NCBI GenBank assembly: GCA_022573485.1
Contig: JACZTW010000008.1
Coordinates: forward strand, 1-29,335
From: Planctomycetota bacterium
Lineage (GTDB): Bacteria; Planctomycetota; Phycisphaerae; UBA1845; CAIVHJ01
Direction of reading: 5' to 3'
Length of the DNA stretch: 29,335 bases
Below, piece after piece: positions 16,364 to 23,450 of this stretch. The position numbers and the translations under genes were made by a program. Position 1 is the stretch's first letter, and each line of letters starts with the position of its first letter. Under the pieces are notes generated by a model, which was not told the origin of the DNA, did not search any database, and saw only the letters and a list, made by a program, of their open reading frames with translations.

Positions 16364-17130
16364 ACAAGGACTCTTTGCGACAACTTCTGGAGCAAGTCAA
16401 ATCCGGCACGCTGGGCGTGGACGAAGGCCTGGACCACCTCAAACACATGCCCTTCGAGGACTTGACGTTTGCCAAGATCGACCACCATCGCGCCTTGCGC
16501 TGTGGCTTCCCTGAAGTAATTTACTGTGAAGGCAAGACCACCGACCAAGTTGCTACGATTTTCGAGAAGTGCGCCGATACCGGCGTCAATGTGCTGGCCA
16601 CCCGCGCGGATCAACAGGCCTACGAAGCGATTTGCGATGTACTTCCCGAGGCTGAATACTACGAACTGGCCCGCTGCATCACATTGCGTCAGATTGAAGC
16701 CGAGAAGAGTACGGGTACGATTGCCGTGGTGTCTGCCGGTACGGCGGACTTGCCGGTGGCGGAGGAAGCCTGCGTCACTGCCGAAATCATGGATCAGACT
16801 GTGGTGACTTACTATGACGTCGGCGTGGCGGGGATCCACCGTTTACTGGCCCACGCGTCCGACATCCAGGACGCCACCGTCGTGGTCGTCGTGGCCGGTA
16901 TGGAAGGGGCTCTGCCCAGCGTGGTGGGTGGCTTGGTGTCGGCCCCGGTGATCGCCGTGCCTACGAGCGTCGGTTACGGCGCGAGTTTCGGCGGGCTGGC
17001 GGCGCTGCTGGGCATGCTCAATAGTTGCGCCAATAACATCGCCGTGGTGAACATCGACAACGGCTTCGGCGCCGGCTGCCTCGCGACCACCATTAATCGC
17101 TTAGCGGAAAGAACACGCGAGTCTGATTGA
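16360..17130 (+). CDS. larB: Nickel-pincer cofactor biosynthesis protein LarB
   Basis: LarB carboxylates nicotinic acid adenine dinucleotide at the pyridinium ring and hydrolyses it, the first step toward the nickel-pincer nucleotide used by lactate racemase and relatives. 256 residues from ATG 16360; the ATG overlaps the tsaD TGA. The N-terminal part contains LDHLKHMPFEDLTFAKIDHHRALRCG, PEVIYCEGKT and TGVNVLATR. The C-terminal half is a PurE/AIR-carboxylase-like domain: VVSAGTADLPVAEEA, then VVVAGMEGALPSVVGGLV and PTSVGYGASFGGLAALLGMLNSCA. The partner genes larC, larE and larA are not in this window. The frame is open far upstream, but that part is out-of-frame tsaD. Confidence 0.93.
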   Translation: MNKDSLRQLLEQVKSGTLGVDEGLDHLKHMPFEDLTFAKIDHHRALRCGFPEVIYCEGKTTDQVATIFEKCADTGVNVLATRADQQAYEAICDVLPEAEYYELARCITLRQIEAEKSTGTIAVVSAGTADLPVAEEACVTAEIMDQTVVTYYDVGVAGIHRLLAHASDIQDATVVVVVAGMEGALPSVVGGLVSAPVIAVPTSVGYGASFGGLAALLGMLNSCANNIAVVNIDNGFGAGCLATTINRLAERTRESD

Positions 17131-17182
17131 GTTCACTATTGCTCATGGATCTCATATTACCGATCACATACAGTTCGGAACT

Positions 17183-17240
17183 TCTGCTAAACGGCAAGCC
17201 TTGGGCTGGGTCTTTCGATGTGACTTCGTCGTTTAGCAGA
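17183..17240. repeat. 11-bp perfect inverted repeat in the larB-nnrD gap
   Basis: TCTGCTAAACG at 17183-17193 pairs with CGTTTAGCAGA at 17230-17240 across a 36-base spacer. There is no T-run after it, so it is not a standard intrinsic terminator. It lies 53 bases after the larB stop and 62 before nnrD and could form a hairpin in either transcript or bind a regulator. Confidence 0.7.
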
Positions 17241-17301
17241 CGCTCCGTCCAACATTATACGTGCAGCAACCAATTCCCCGCGCGAGCAGGATGATCGCTT
17301 C

Positions 17302-18123
17302 ATGACCACATCACTCCCTAAACTTCCTCATCGCCCCGCCGACGCCCACAAGGGTCAATTCGGCCGCGTGCAGATCATCGGCGGCAGCATCGGCATGGCC
17401 GGTGCGCCGGCGCTGGCTGCCCTCGCCGCACTGCGCAGCGGCGCGGGGCTGGTGCAAGTGGCCTGCCCCCGCGAAGTGCGCACCGCCGTGGCGACCTTGG
17501 TGCCTTGCGCTACGATTGGCCAGTTCTATCAAGCGGACGAATTCAAGCCGACCGTTCGTGCGGTCGGCCCCGGATGCGGCGACTCGCTTTCGACCAAGGA
17601 TCTCAAATGGATCCTCAGCGAAGGCCCTACGCCGGTGGTTATCGATGCCGACGGGCTGAACACCTTGGCCCGAATTGACAACTGGTGGTCGCAGATCGAT
17701 CAGAACGACGTGCTCACCCCGCACCCCGGCGAAATGGAACGACTGATCAAGAAGACGTCGCTCGATGCGACCGAACTGAAACGGCCGGACCTCGCCCGGG
17801 AAGTAGCCAAACTATGCGGTGGCATCGTTGTGCTCAAAGGCCATGAGACCGTCGTGTCCGACGGCGAGAGGAGCTACGTCAACAGCACGGGCAACCCGGG
17901 CATGGCCACCGCCGGCAGCGGCGACGTGCTCACCGGCATAATTGCCGCACTCATCGGCCAAGGCCTGTCGTCCTACGATGCAGCCTGCGTCGGCGTCCAT
18001 GTCCACGGCCTGGCCGGCGATATAGTTGCCAAACGCTTAGGCCAAATTTCCCTGATCGCCACCGACCTCATCGACGCCCTCCCGGAAGCGTTTTGCAGTC
18101 ACCAAGGGGCAAGCAGGAATTGA
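17302..18123 (+). CDS. nnrD: ADP-dependent (S)-NAD(P)H-hydrate dehydratase NnrD
   Basis: Metabolite-repair enzyme of the ribokinase-like fold that dehydrates damaged NADHX/NADPHX back to NAD(P)H. 273 residues: HKGQFGRVQIIGGSIGMAGAPALAA near the N-terminus, VIDADGLNTL at 113-122, TPHPGEMERL at 139-148, the conserved LKGHETVVSDGER, and the catalytic GNPGMATAGSGDVLTG with Asp208. Only the dehydratase is present; the N-terminal NAD(P)HX epimerase half found in fused bacterial YjeF proteins is missing. AGGA lies about 12 bases before ATG 17302. It is convergent with the cupredoxin gene, 27 bases away. Confidence 0.92.
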   Translation: MTTSLPKLPHRPADAHKGQFGRVQIIGGSIGMAGAPALAALAALRSGAGLVQVACPREVRTAVATLVPCATIGQFYQADEFKPTVRAVGPGCGDSLSTKDLKWILSEGPTPVVIDADGLNTLARIDNWWSQIDQNDVLTPHPGEMERLIKKTSLDATELKRPDLAREVAKLCGGIVVLKGHETVVSDGERSYVNSTGNPGMATAGSGDVLTGIIAALIGQGLSSYDAACVGVHVHGLAGDIVAKRLGQISLIATDLIDALPEAFCSHQGASRN

Positions 18124-18150
18124 TATTCCTTGACCCTCTGGTGGGCTGCT

Positions 18151-18540
18151 CTAATTGCCGCCCTCCACAATGACTTTTGCGTCACGCATCATTCCGGGGT
18201 GGACTTCACAGAAGTACACAAACTCGCCCGGGTCGTTGAATGGGTGCGTGAACGTGCCTCCTTGGCTGAGCAGCGCCGAACGGAAGATCGCCGCCCCCAA
18301 ATCTTCGTCTCCAGGATTACCGGAAGTGGCGGTATGAGGCACAATGTCCTGATTGGTCCATGTCACCGACTCGCCGGCCTGGATGGTGATCTCCATGGGG
18401 TTGAAAGCGATCGCCTGCATGAAGACCTCATTGGCGCCCGGATCGCCTCCTCCTCCACAGCCTTCAAAAGCGAGCCCTCCGGCAACGACCAATGTCGCCA
18501 GGATCAATCCAAAAATTGCTGGTTTGCGCTTCGTGGTCAT
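18151..18540 (-). CDS. Exported plastocyanin-like cupredoxin
   Basis: Small type-1 copper electron carrier. 129 residues: a basic N-terminus and hydrophobic signal segment (8-25), then Cys28, which could be lipidated although the preceding FEG is a poor lipobox. A Gly-rich linker leads to the cupredoxin domain from about residue 38. All four copper ligands are visible: His69 (VPHTA), then Cys111, His114 and Met117 in FCEVHPGMM. AAGGAG lies 8 bases before ATG 18540. The gene follows the ankyrin-protein gene by 61 bases in the same direction, so both may share a promoter. A redox partner cannot be named; a role in periplasmic electron transfer or copper binding is inferred from the fold. Confidence 0.9.
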   Translation of the reverse strand: MTTKRKPAIFGLILATLVVAGGLAFEGCGGGGDPGANEVFMQAIAFNPMEITIQAGESVTWTNQDIVPHTATSGNPGDEDLGAAIFRSALLSQGGTFTHPFNDPGEFVYFCEVHPGMMRDAKVIVEGGN

Positions 18541-18601
18541 CGAAATTCTCCTTCATGGGGCATGTGATGGAATCAGCCCAGTACGGCCATTTCTCGGTTT
18601 T

Positions 18602-19432
18602 TTACGATGTCTCGCGCCAGGCGGTCAAGATCGGCTCCGGATCAGAGACCGTCAGCGCCGATGCGCGATCGTTCTTAACGTTGAAGCGAATGCGGACGGC
18701 CGGGGCGCCGGCGGGGTGGAACTCATTCTTGCCTTGATAAAACAAGCGGCGTGGGGTGCCGTCGGCGCCGCGCTTGATCCTCAGCGAACCATCCCGGCTG
18801 ACGCCCACCTCGACACTGTTTTCCGACCCCGGGCCGAACGAATACACGCCCAGGTAGACTTTCTTTTCTTCTTCGGAGAGCGGCAGCGACGTGTATCCAA
18901 TGTCCGCGTCGCCGAGTGTCTTGAGATACTCGACGACCGGCAGTGCCCGATCCCCGCCTTTCCGCGCATGGTGTAGAAGCGTGAACCCATGCGGGCCGTG
19001 TGTGCATTGTATTCCGGGGTTCGCTTCGACGTAGGCTTTGACCACGTCGAGCTGGCCAAACATCGCAAACGTAAAAATGTCCGGCCGGGCACCATGGGCG
19101 ATGAGTAGTTCCGCGATCTCGCGGCCTCCAGTGTGTGATGCCGCTCCAAGCGCGGTTTCCCAATCGCCGAAGCCCCAATCCCAGGTGGCCTTGGCCAGCG
19201 CGGGGCTGGCTTCAACGAGTTCGCGAACCCGCAGCAAGTTACCGTGCGACACAGCCACCGTTTCTTTGACCCGCTTGGGATCCTGCGACAGCAAATGAGG
19301 ATCGAGCACCGGCGATCGCTGATCCCCCGAGGCCTGATCCTCGCCCTTGGCTCGCTCGGGAATCAGCAGGGACGCCGCGCAGATGCTCGGTACAGCCGTA
19401 ACGAAAGTCCGACGAGAGAGATTCTTCTGCAT
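18602..19432 (-). CDS. Tat-exported ankyrin-repeat protein with C-terminal beta domain
   Basis: 276 residues. The start ATG 19432 has AAGGGG 7 bases upstream and opens with a twin-arginine signal (SRRTFVTAVPSICAASLLIP), so export as a folded protein is likely; an in-frame GTG at 19516 would bury the signal. Residues about 62-160 form two to three ankyrin-like repeats (GNLLRVRELVEASPAL, TALGAASHTGGREIAELLIAHGARPD, GQLDVVKAYVEANPG and FTLLHHARKGGD). Residues about 190-255 resemble the small beta domain often found after exported serine hydrolases: YLGVYSFGPG, a GSLRIKRG strand, RRLFYQGKNEFHPAG and VRIRF. The ligand is unknown; the ankyrins suggest a protein-binding role. It probably heads a transcript with the cupredoxin. 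Confidence 0.8.
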   Translation of the reverse strand: MQKNLSRRTFVTAVPSICAASLLIPERAKGEDQASGDQRSPVLDPHLLSQDPKRVKETVAVSHGNLLRVRELVEASPALAKATWDWGFGDWETALGAASHTGGREIAELLIAHGARPDIFTFAMFGQLDVVKAYVEANPGIQCTHGPHGFTLLHHARKGGDRALPVVEYLKTLGDADIGYTSLPLSEEEKKVYLGVYSFGPGSENSVEVGVSRDGSLRIKRGADGTPRRLFYQGKNEFHPAGAPAVRIRFNVKNDRASALTVSDPEPILTAWRETS

Positions 19433-19581
19433 GATAAACCCCTTATTCCACCGGCTTGTATAAATATTGCATCGGCGTGCGAATTTGTCGATCGCGCCGC
19501 ACAAGACGTACCACACAACCCGCTATGATAGTAACCAAACGCAATCGCCGAGACAAGCGCGGCTGAATTGGGGCCAGGTCA

Positions 19582-19717
19582 GGTGGCCCATCTCGTTCGC
19601 CCGACTGCGGCGGGCGGCGAGGTGGGGGAGGCGAATTTCGACGGATTCAGTTTGCACCGCCCGGCGCAGAGAATTCAAGGATCTCATCTCGCTGCTTCGC
19701 TAATTAGAGGGCCCACC
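19582..19717. repeat. 136-bp dispersed repeat, copy 1 (full length)
   Basis: Aligns without gaps to 23956-24091 over the full 136 bases, with about 31 mismatches by hand count (roughly 77% identity). The 21 bases at 19632-19652 are identical in all three copies. The left end GGTGGCCCATCTC (19582-19594) is the exact reverse complement of the right end of copy 3, so the family has terminal inverted repeats. The right end (19700-19717) lies inside the MerC-like gene and provides its last codons and stop. Confidence 0.85.
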
Positions 19718-20179
19718 CGGCCTCTTCTCCTGCGACAGCTCGCTCTCAGCGAGCTGCCGCCGAGGCCGCTTCAGGATGAGATTCCAGACAGTGCCTGCCA
19801 CGAGGCAGATAACACCAGCATAAAGCGCTGGTGCCACGCTCCATGCGAGGCGGCCCGCGACGATCCCTGCGGCGCCAAGCAGGACAAGTACGAACGGCCC
19901 GGCCCTTTTGTATCGCCTCGCCGCCCAGCCTACGCCGGCAACCGAAATAATCAGGAATGCAACGATCAACGGCCGCTGCACGCGATCAGTGAGAATAAGA
20001 CCCAATCCGAGCGAAGAGAGCAAGCCTGCGTAGGCCGCGATGCACACCGGGCACGAAAAGCTCGGTAAAAGCGGGAGTGCCGCCGCCGGAATGGCGATGA
20101 TCGTCTGCAGCCAATCCGGACGGCCCCGTCGCGACGCGCTTTCCGCAACAGGGACGTCCTTCGGGTTGCCAGCCGTCAC
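19700..20179 (-). CDS. MerC-like four-helix membrane protein with CxxC (putative metal or mercury transporter)
   Basis: About 159 residues from GTG 20179, which overlaps the stop of the upstream gene (GTGA) and has AAGG just ahead; an in-frame ATG/GTG at 20305 would run back through the neighbouring gene. Four hydrophobic segments (about 24-42, 44-63, 69-88, 93-113, the first two close together, plus one at 116-136). The first pair carries CPVC at 43-46, the position and type of metal-relay cysteines seen in MerC and MerT proteins. Similarity to MerC is at the level of topology and cysteine placement, not strong sequence identity, so the substrate is inferred from the MerR-type operon. The C-terminus (SQEKRPGGPSN) is encoded partly by the adjoining repeat, so the original tail may have been replaced. 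Confidence 0.65.
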   Translation of the reverse strand: MTAGNPKDVPVAESASRRGRPDWLQTIIAIPAAALPLLPSFSCPVCIAAYAGLLSSLGLGLILTDRVQRPLIVAFLIISVAGVGWAARRYKRAGPFVLVLLGAAGIVAGRLAWSVAPALYAGVICLVAGTVWNLILKRPRRQLAESELSQEKRPGGPSN

Positions 20180-20493
20180 TTGCCTTTTCGGCAGCACGCC
20201 GGCTTGGCCTTCGTGTTCATGTTCTTCGTGGCTGTGTCGCCGACCGGACACCGGTCTTTGCACACGAGCTGCCCCGTGAGCGGACACACGACTTGGCCCG
20301 GACAATCCGGGCGGTTTTGGTCAATCGTCGGGCACTGATCCCGGCAGATGAGCTTGCCCGTCTCCGGGCAGACGATCTTTCCGGGGCAATCCGCCCGCTC
20401 CATGTTGGCAGCCGCCAGCTTCACCGCGCCAAGTGTGGCGACGCTAAGTATCGCCAGCACCAGAGTAGGGAGCGTCCATCGTCTCGTCACCAT
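20176..20493 (-). CDS. Exported cysteine-rich protein with two four-cysteine repeats
   Basis: 105 residues from ATG 20493. The start region reads GAGATGATGATGGTG after AAGGAG; the third ATG has the right spacing (6 bases) and is used. Residues 4-29 form a signal peptide (two Arg, then a Leu/Val/Ala core ending AAA). The mature part holds two near-identical units at 35-55 and 63-83 with the pattern DCPG-x2-VCP-x-TG-x-L-x-C-x-D-x-CP; the cysteines are 36, 42, 50, 54 and 64, 70, 78, 82, spaced C-x5-C-x7-C-x3-C in both. The tail is Lys-rich and ends ACCRKGK. I do not recognise the family. Cys spacing, export and the operon (metal-type MerR regulator before, CxxC membrane protein after) suggest extracytoplasmic metal binding or delivery; this is inference. 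Confidence 0.75.
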   Translation of the reverse strand: MVTRRWTLPTLVLAILSVATLGAVKLAAANMERADCPGKIVCPETGKLICRDQCPTIDQNRPDCPGQVVCPLTGQLVCKDRCPVGDTATKNMNTKAKPACCRKGK

Positions 20494-20495
20494 CA

Positions 20496-20930
20496 TCATC
20501 TCCTTCTTTTTCCAGCGGGGCGGATTTTCTTGATTACCGCACACTCCCCGTTGGAGCGTCGGCATTGGTCCAAGGCACGCCCCAAAGCCGCCTGAACCCG
20601 TTTTAAGTCCTTCATCTTCTCGTTGACTTCCCCCAGACGTTGCGTGAGCAAACCCTGCACTTCAGCCTGGCAGGACTTGGCGTTGCCTATGTCGAGGCTC
20701 AGGAGCGTGCGGATGTCGTCAAGTGTAAAGCCCACCGCTTGGGCCGAGCGAATGAACTGCAACTGCTCGACCGCTTGGGCATCGTAAAGCCGGTAGCCTG
20801 CACGGCTCCGTGTGGTCGGCGAGAGGATTCCTTCCTCCTCGTAGTACCGCAGGGTCGGCGTCGTCACGCCCGCTGCCTGAGCTACTTGGCCGATGGTCAT
20901 CAACTCGTCTGTTTGTGCCTTCGTCGTCAT
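20496..20930 (-). CDS. MerR-family metal-responsive transcriptional regulator
   Basis: 144 residues. The N-terminal winged helix is typical (TIGQVAQAAGVTTPTLRYYEEEGIL, then RAGYRLYDAQAVEQLQFI), followed by the long dimerisation helix and a C-terminal metal site. Cysteines at 87, 123 and 130 occupy the three positions used in MerR/CadR/ZntR-type sensors; the seven-residue step between the last two matches CadR-like spacing, where Tn501 MerR has nine. So Hg, Cd, Pb or Zn are all possible inducers. It is the first gene of the operon, with 2 bases to the Cys-rich gene, and lies directly behind a MerR-type promoter it probably controls itself. Confidence 0.9.
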   Translation of the reverse strand: MTTKAQTDELMTIGQVAQAAGVTTPTLRYYEEEGILSPTTRSRAGYRLYDAQAVEQLQFIRSAQAVGFTLDDIRTLLSLDIGNAKSCQAEVQGLLTQRLGEVNEKMKDLKRVQAALGRALDQCRRSNGECAVIKKIRPAGKRRR

Positions 20931-20939
20931 TTCACCCCT

Positions 20940-20971
20940 ATTCTACACCCTCAAGGTAACTTGAAGGTCAA
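20940..20971 (-). promoter_or_regulatory. MerR-type promoter and operator for the metal cassette
   Basis: On the minus strand: -35 TTGACC (20966-20971), a 20-base spacer, and -10 TAGAAT (20940-20945). The overlong spacer is the hallmark of promoters activated by MerR proteins through DNA untwisting. Within it lies a dyad: CTTGAAGGT at 20960-20968 and ACCCTCAAG at 20947-20955, 8 of 9 positions symmetric around a 4-base centre. Only 9 bases separate the -10 from the ATG at 20930, so the transcript should have almost no leader. Confidence 0.88.
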
Positions 20972-21048
20972 GGCGAAAAAACAAAAAAAGTGATTGGGGC
21001 GTATTTTGAGTGGCTCGCAAGGTAATTGGGGCTGCTTGACGGCGGCGG

Positions 21049-21089
21049 GTGGGGGAGACGAATTTCGACGGATTCAGTTTGTAGCGCTC
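21049..21089. repeat. Dispersed repeat, copy 2 (truncated core)
   Basis: Bases 21051-21079 are identical to copy 3 (23998-24026) over 29 positions, and the similarity continues through AGCGCTCG before ending at the norB stop codon at 21091. The left half and the right terminal inverted repeat are missing. Same orientation as the other copies. Confidence 0.85.
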
Positions 21090-21090
21090 G

Positions 21091-23334
21091 CTATCGCTTG
21101 ATTGACCAGCCGGTCTTGAGTCCCAGTACAAACCAGCCGAGCGCCATGATTCCGGCAGCAAGAATCGTGTCGCCGATCACGCGAAGCCATCGAAACGTGC
21201 TCATCACATCCGTTTTCAGAAACTCCGCGGACCGTGCGTACCACATGCCGTGCTCCACGCTCGCCCAGGTCTGCATCAGTCCGACCGGCAGCACGCTGAT
21301 CAAGACCATCAACGTCAGCCCAATGTTGATTGACCAAAAAGCGAAAGACAGCATCCGTGTATGCCAAACCTGATGTGCCGCCGCCCCCTTGAAACAGAAA
21401 AGCATGAGTCCAATGCCGAGCATGCCATAGACGCCGAACAATGCAGTATGCGCATGCACCGCCGTGGTGTTCAGTCCCTGCATGTAGTACAGCGCGATGG
21501 GCGGATTGATCAGGAAGCCGAACAAACCGGCGCCGACCAAGTTCCAGAACGTGACAGAAACAAAAAAGTAGATCGGCCACTTATAGGCTGAGACCCATGG
21601 ACGCGAGCGACCCAACTTGAGGCTCTCGAACGCTTCAAAGCCAATGAGTACGAGCGGGACGACTTCAAGCGCGCTGAACGTGGCGCCCAGCGCCAAAATC
21701 ACCGTCGGCGTGCCCGTAAAATAGAGGTGGTGAAACGTTCCAACGATGCCGCCACTCAGGAAAATCGTCGTGGCGAAGAGGGCGGCGGCCGTCGCCGTGG
21801 ACACGCGCAGCAACCCCATTCGAGTGAACAGAAAAGCGATCACCACCGTCGCGAAAACCTCGAAGAACCCCTCGACCCACAAGTGAACAACCCACCAACG
21901 CCAATACTCGGCGATGGCAAGGTTCGTTTGCCGCCCCCACATCAATCCCGCACCGTAAAACAATGCGATGGCAGCAGACGCGATGAGAAAGAGCACTAAA
22001 AGATTACGGTTTTCACCCGGCTTCTTGATCGCAGGCCACATGGCACGCAGCATCAGCCCAAGCCAAAGGAATAACCCGACCAGCAGGAAGATCTGCCAAA
22101 AACGACCGAGATCCACATACTCATAGCCCTGATGCCCGAACCAGAAGTTTGCGACGTATCCGAGGTGTTGCTGAACACCAAGCCACTCGCCGGCCAGCGA
22201 ACCCGCCACGATCACCACTAGGCAGCCCCATAGGAAATTAACGCCGAGGCGTTGGAACTTGGGTTCATGTCCCGAAACCGCAGGCGCCATGAACAAACCC
22301 GTGCCCAGCCACGCCGTCGCGATCCAGAAAATGCCGAGCTGCGAGTGCCACGTTCGCGTCACTGCGTAGGGCAGCCACTCCGCCAATGGAAAGCCATAGA
22401 AACCCGATCCCTCGACGCCGTAATGGGCGGTGATCGCACCGAGCCCGACTTGCGCAATCATCATGGCCATCACGATCCAAAAATACTTCAACGTCGCCTT
22501 CATGGAAGGCGTGGGTGAAAGATCCAGCATGGGGTTCAAATGCGGGACCTCGTGCGGCGCTTGTTCCTTCTCGCGGGCCACCGCGAAGTACGAAGAAAGC
22601 GCGCCGATTCCCGCGAGCAAAACAACGAAGCTCACGACCGACCACACTATGATGGCGCCGGTCGGGCGATTGTCGATCAAACTTTCCGCAGGCCAGTTAT
22701 TAGTGTATGTAATATCCTTGCCGGGCCGATTCGTTGAGCAAACCCATGAAACCCAGAAAAAGAACGCATTGAGCTTGTCTCGACGCTCCGAAGTCTTGAT
22801 CGCGTTCGGAGGAATCGCGTAGGCATCGCGAAGCTCATCGAGCGTCTCATCGTCTCCGAACAGCTTCGTGTAGTGTGTCCCCACTTCGCGAATCGCTTCT
22901 GCTCGTTGAACAGAAACTTCCAAGACACCCGTTTGCGCATCGTAAGTATTCGTGCGTAGCTCAGTCTTAAGCCGCTGGCGAAGTGAGGCTTGTACTTCTT
23001 CGTGCAATGAAGCGTATTCGCCTCCGTGTTCGTTCTGCGCCCATTGCTCCAGAAGCCAAGTGGCCTCGCGGTGAAGCCAATCCGCCGACCAGTCCGGGGC
23101 GAGGTAAGCGCCGTGACCCCAGACGCTGCCGACCTCTTGGCCGCCCATCGATTGCCAAACATTCTGGCCGTCACTAATATCCTGGCCCGTGAAGAGCACC
23201 TCCCCGTCAGTGGTAACGACTCTTGCCGGGATTGGCGGAGCCTCTCGGTAGAGCACCACCCCGTAATACCCCAATACGGAGAATGATCCGACCATCACCG
23301 CTGCGAACGCGATCCACAACCGCTTCATGTTCAT
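21091..23334 (-). CDS. norB: Quinol-dependent nitric oxide reductase (qNOR)
   Basis: Membrane haem-copper-oxidase relative that reduces two NO to N2O with quinol electrons; used in denitrification or NO detoxification. 747 residues. A first helix (5-25) and a long extracytoplasmic N-terminal domain (QDISDGQNVWQSMGGQEVGSVWGHGAYLAPDW at 51-82), with no cytochrome c haem motif, mark the single-subunit quinol type. The catalytic core follows with about 13 helices. Metal ligands visible: His330 (RTWHSQLGIFW), His484 with Glu488 in VHLWVEGFFE, the pair His535-His536 (TFHHLYFTGTP), and His627/His629 in AVHAHTALFG. GGAG lies 8 bases before ATG 23334. No other denitrification gene is nearby, so detoxification under Rrf2 control is the simplest reading. 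Confidence 0.96.
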   Translation of the reverse strand: MNMKRLWIAFAAVMVGSFSVLGYYGVVLYREAPPIPARVVTTDGEVLFTGQDISDGQNVWQSMGGQEVGSVWGHGAYLAPDWSADWLHREATWLLEQWAQNEHGGEYASLHEEVQASLRQRLKTELRTNTYDAQTGVLEVSVQRAEAIREVGTHYTKLFGDDETLDELRDAYAIPPNAIKTSERRDKLNAFFFWVSWVCSTNRPGKDITYTNNWPAESLIDNRPTGAIIVWSVVSFVVLLAGIGALSSYFAVAREKEQAPHEVPHLNPMLDLSPTPSMKATLKYFWIVMAMMIAQVGLGAITAHYGVEGSGFYGFPLAEWLPYAVTRTWHSQLGIFWIATAWLGTGLFMAPAVSGHEPKFQRLGVNFLWGCLVVIVAGSLAGEWLGVQQHLGYVANFWFGHQGYEYVDLGRFWQIFLLVGLFLWLGLMLRAMWPAIKKPGENRNLLVLFLIASAAIALFYGAGLMWGRQTNLAIAEYWRWWVVHLWVEGFFEVFATVVIAFLFTRMGLLRVSTATAAALFATTIFLSGGIVGTFHHLYFTGTPTVILALGATFSALEVVPLVLIGFEAFESLKLGRSRPWVSAYKWPIYFFVSVTFWNLVGAGLFGFLINPPIALYYMQGLNTTAVHAHTALFGVYGMLGIGLMLFCFKGAAAHQVWHTRMLSFAFWSINIGLTLMVLISVLPVGLMQTWASVEHGMWYARSAEFLKTDVMSTFRWLRVIGDTILAAGIMALGWFVLGLKTGWSIKR

Positions 23335-23360
23335 TATTCAGGCTCCAGGACTTAATTGGT

Positions 23361-23376
23361 TATTTGGGTCCAAATA
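23361..23376. promoter_or_regulatory. 16-bp palindrome, candidate Rrf2 operator
   Basis: TATTTGGGTCCAAATA has perfect 7-base arms. It lies just downstream of the norB -10 and just upstream of the regulator -35, where a bound repressor would block norB elongation and the regulator promoter. The half-site CCAAATA recurs at 23424-23430 and 23432-23438, and AATTTGG at 23408-23414, so several dimers could bind. Confidence 0.65.
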
Positions 23377-23381
23377 CCCTC

Positions 23382-23409
23382 TTGACTTCTTGAATATACC
23401 GGACATAAT
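23382..23409 (+). promoter_or_regulatory. Promoter of the Rrf2-family regulator gene
   Basis: TTGACT (23382-23387), a 16-base spacer and CATAAT (23404-23409). It overlaps the oppositely directed norB promoter. The start codon follows 41 bases later. Confidence 0.6.
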
Positions 23410-23420
23410 TTGGATGTCAA
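23393..23420 (-). promoter_or_regulatory. norB: Promoter of norB
   Basis: Minus strand: perfect -35 TTGACA (23415-23420), 16-base spacer, -10 TATATT (23393-23398). Strong by consensus, so it probably needs repression; the palindrome at 23361-23376 starts 16 bases downstream of the -10. Confidence 0.75.
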
Positions 23421-23450
23421 GGCCCAAATAGCCAAATATGGAACGCGCGT

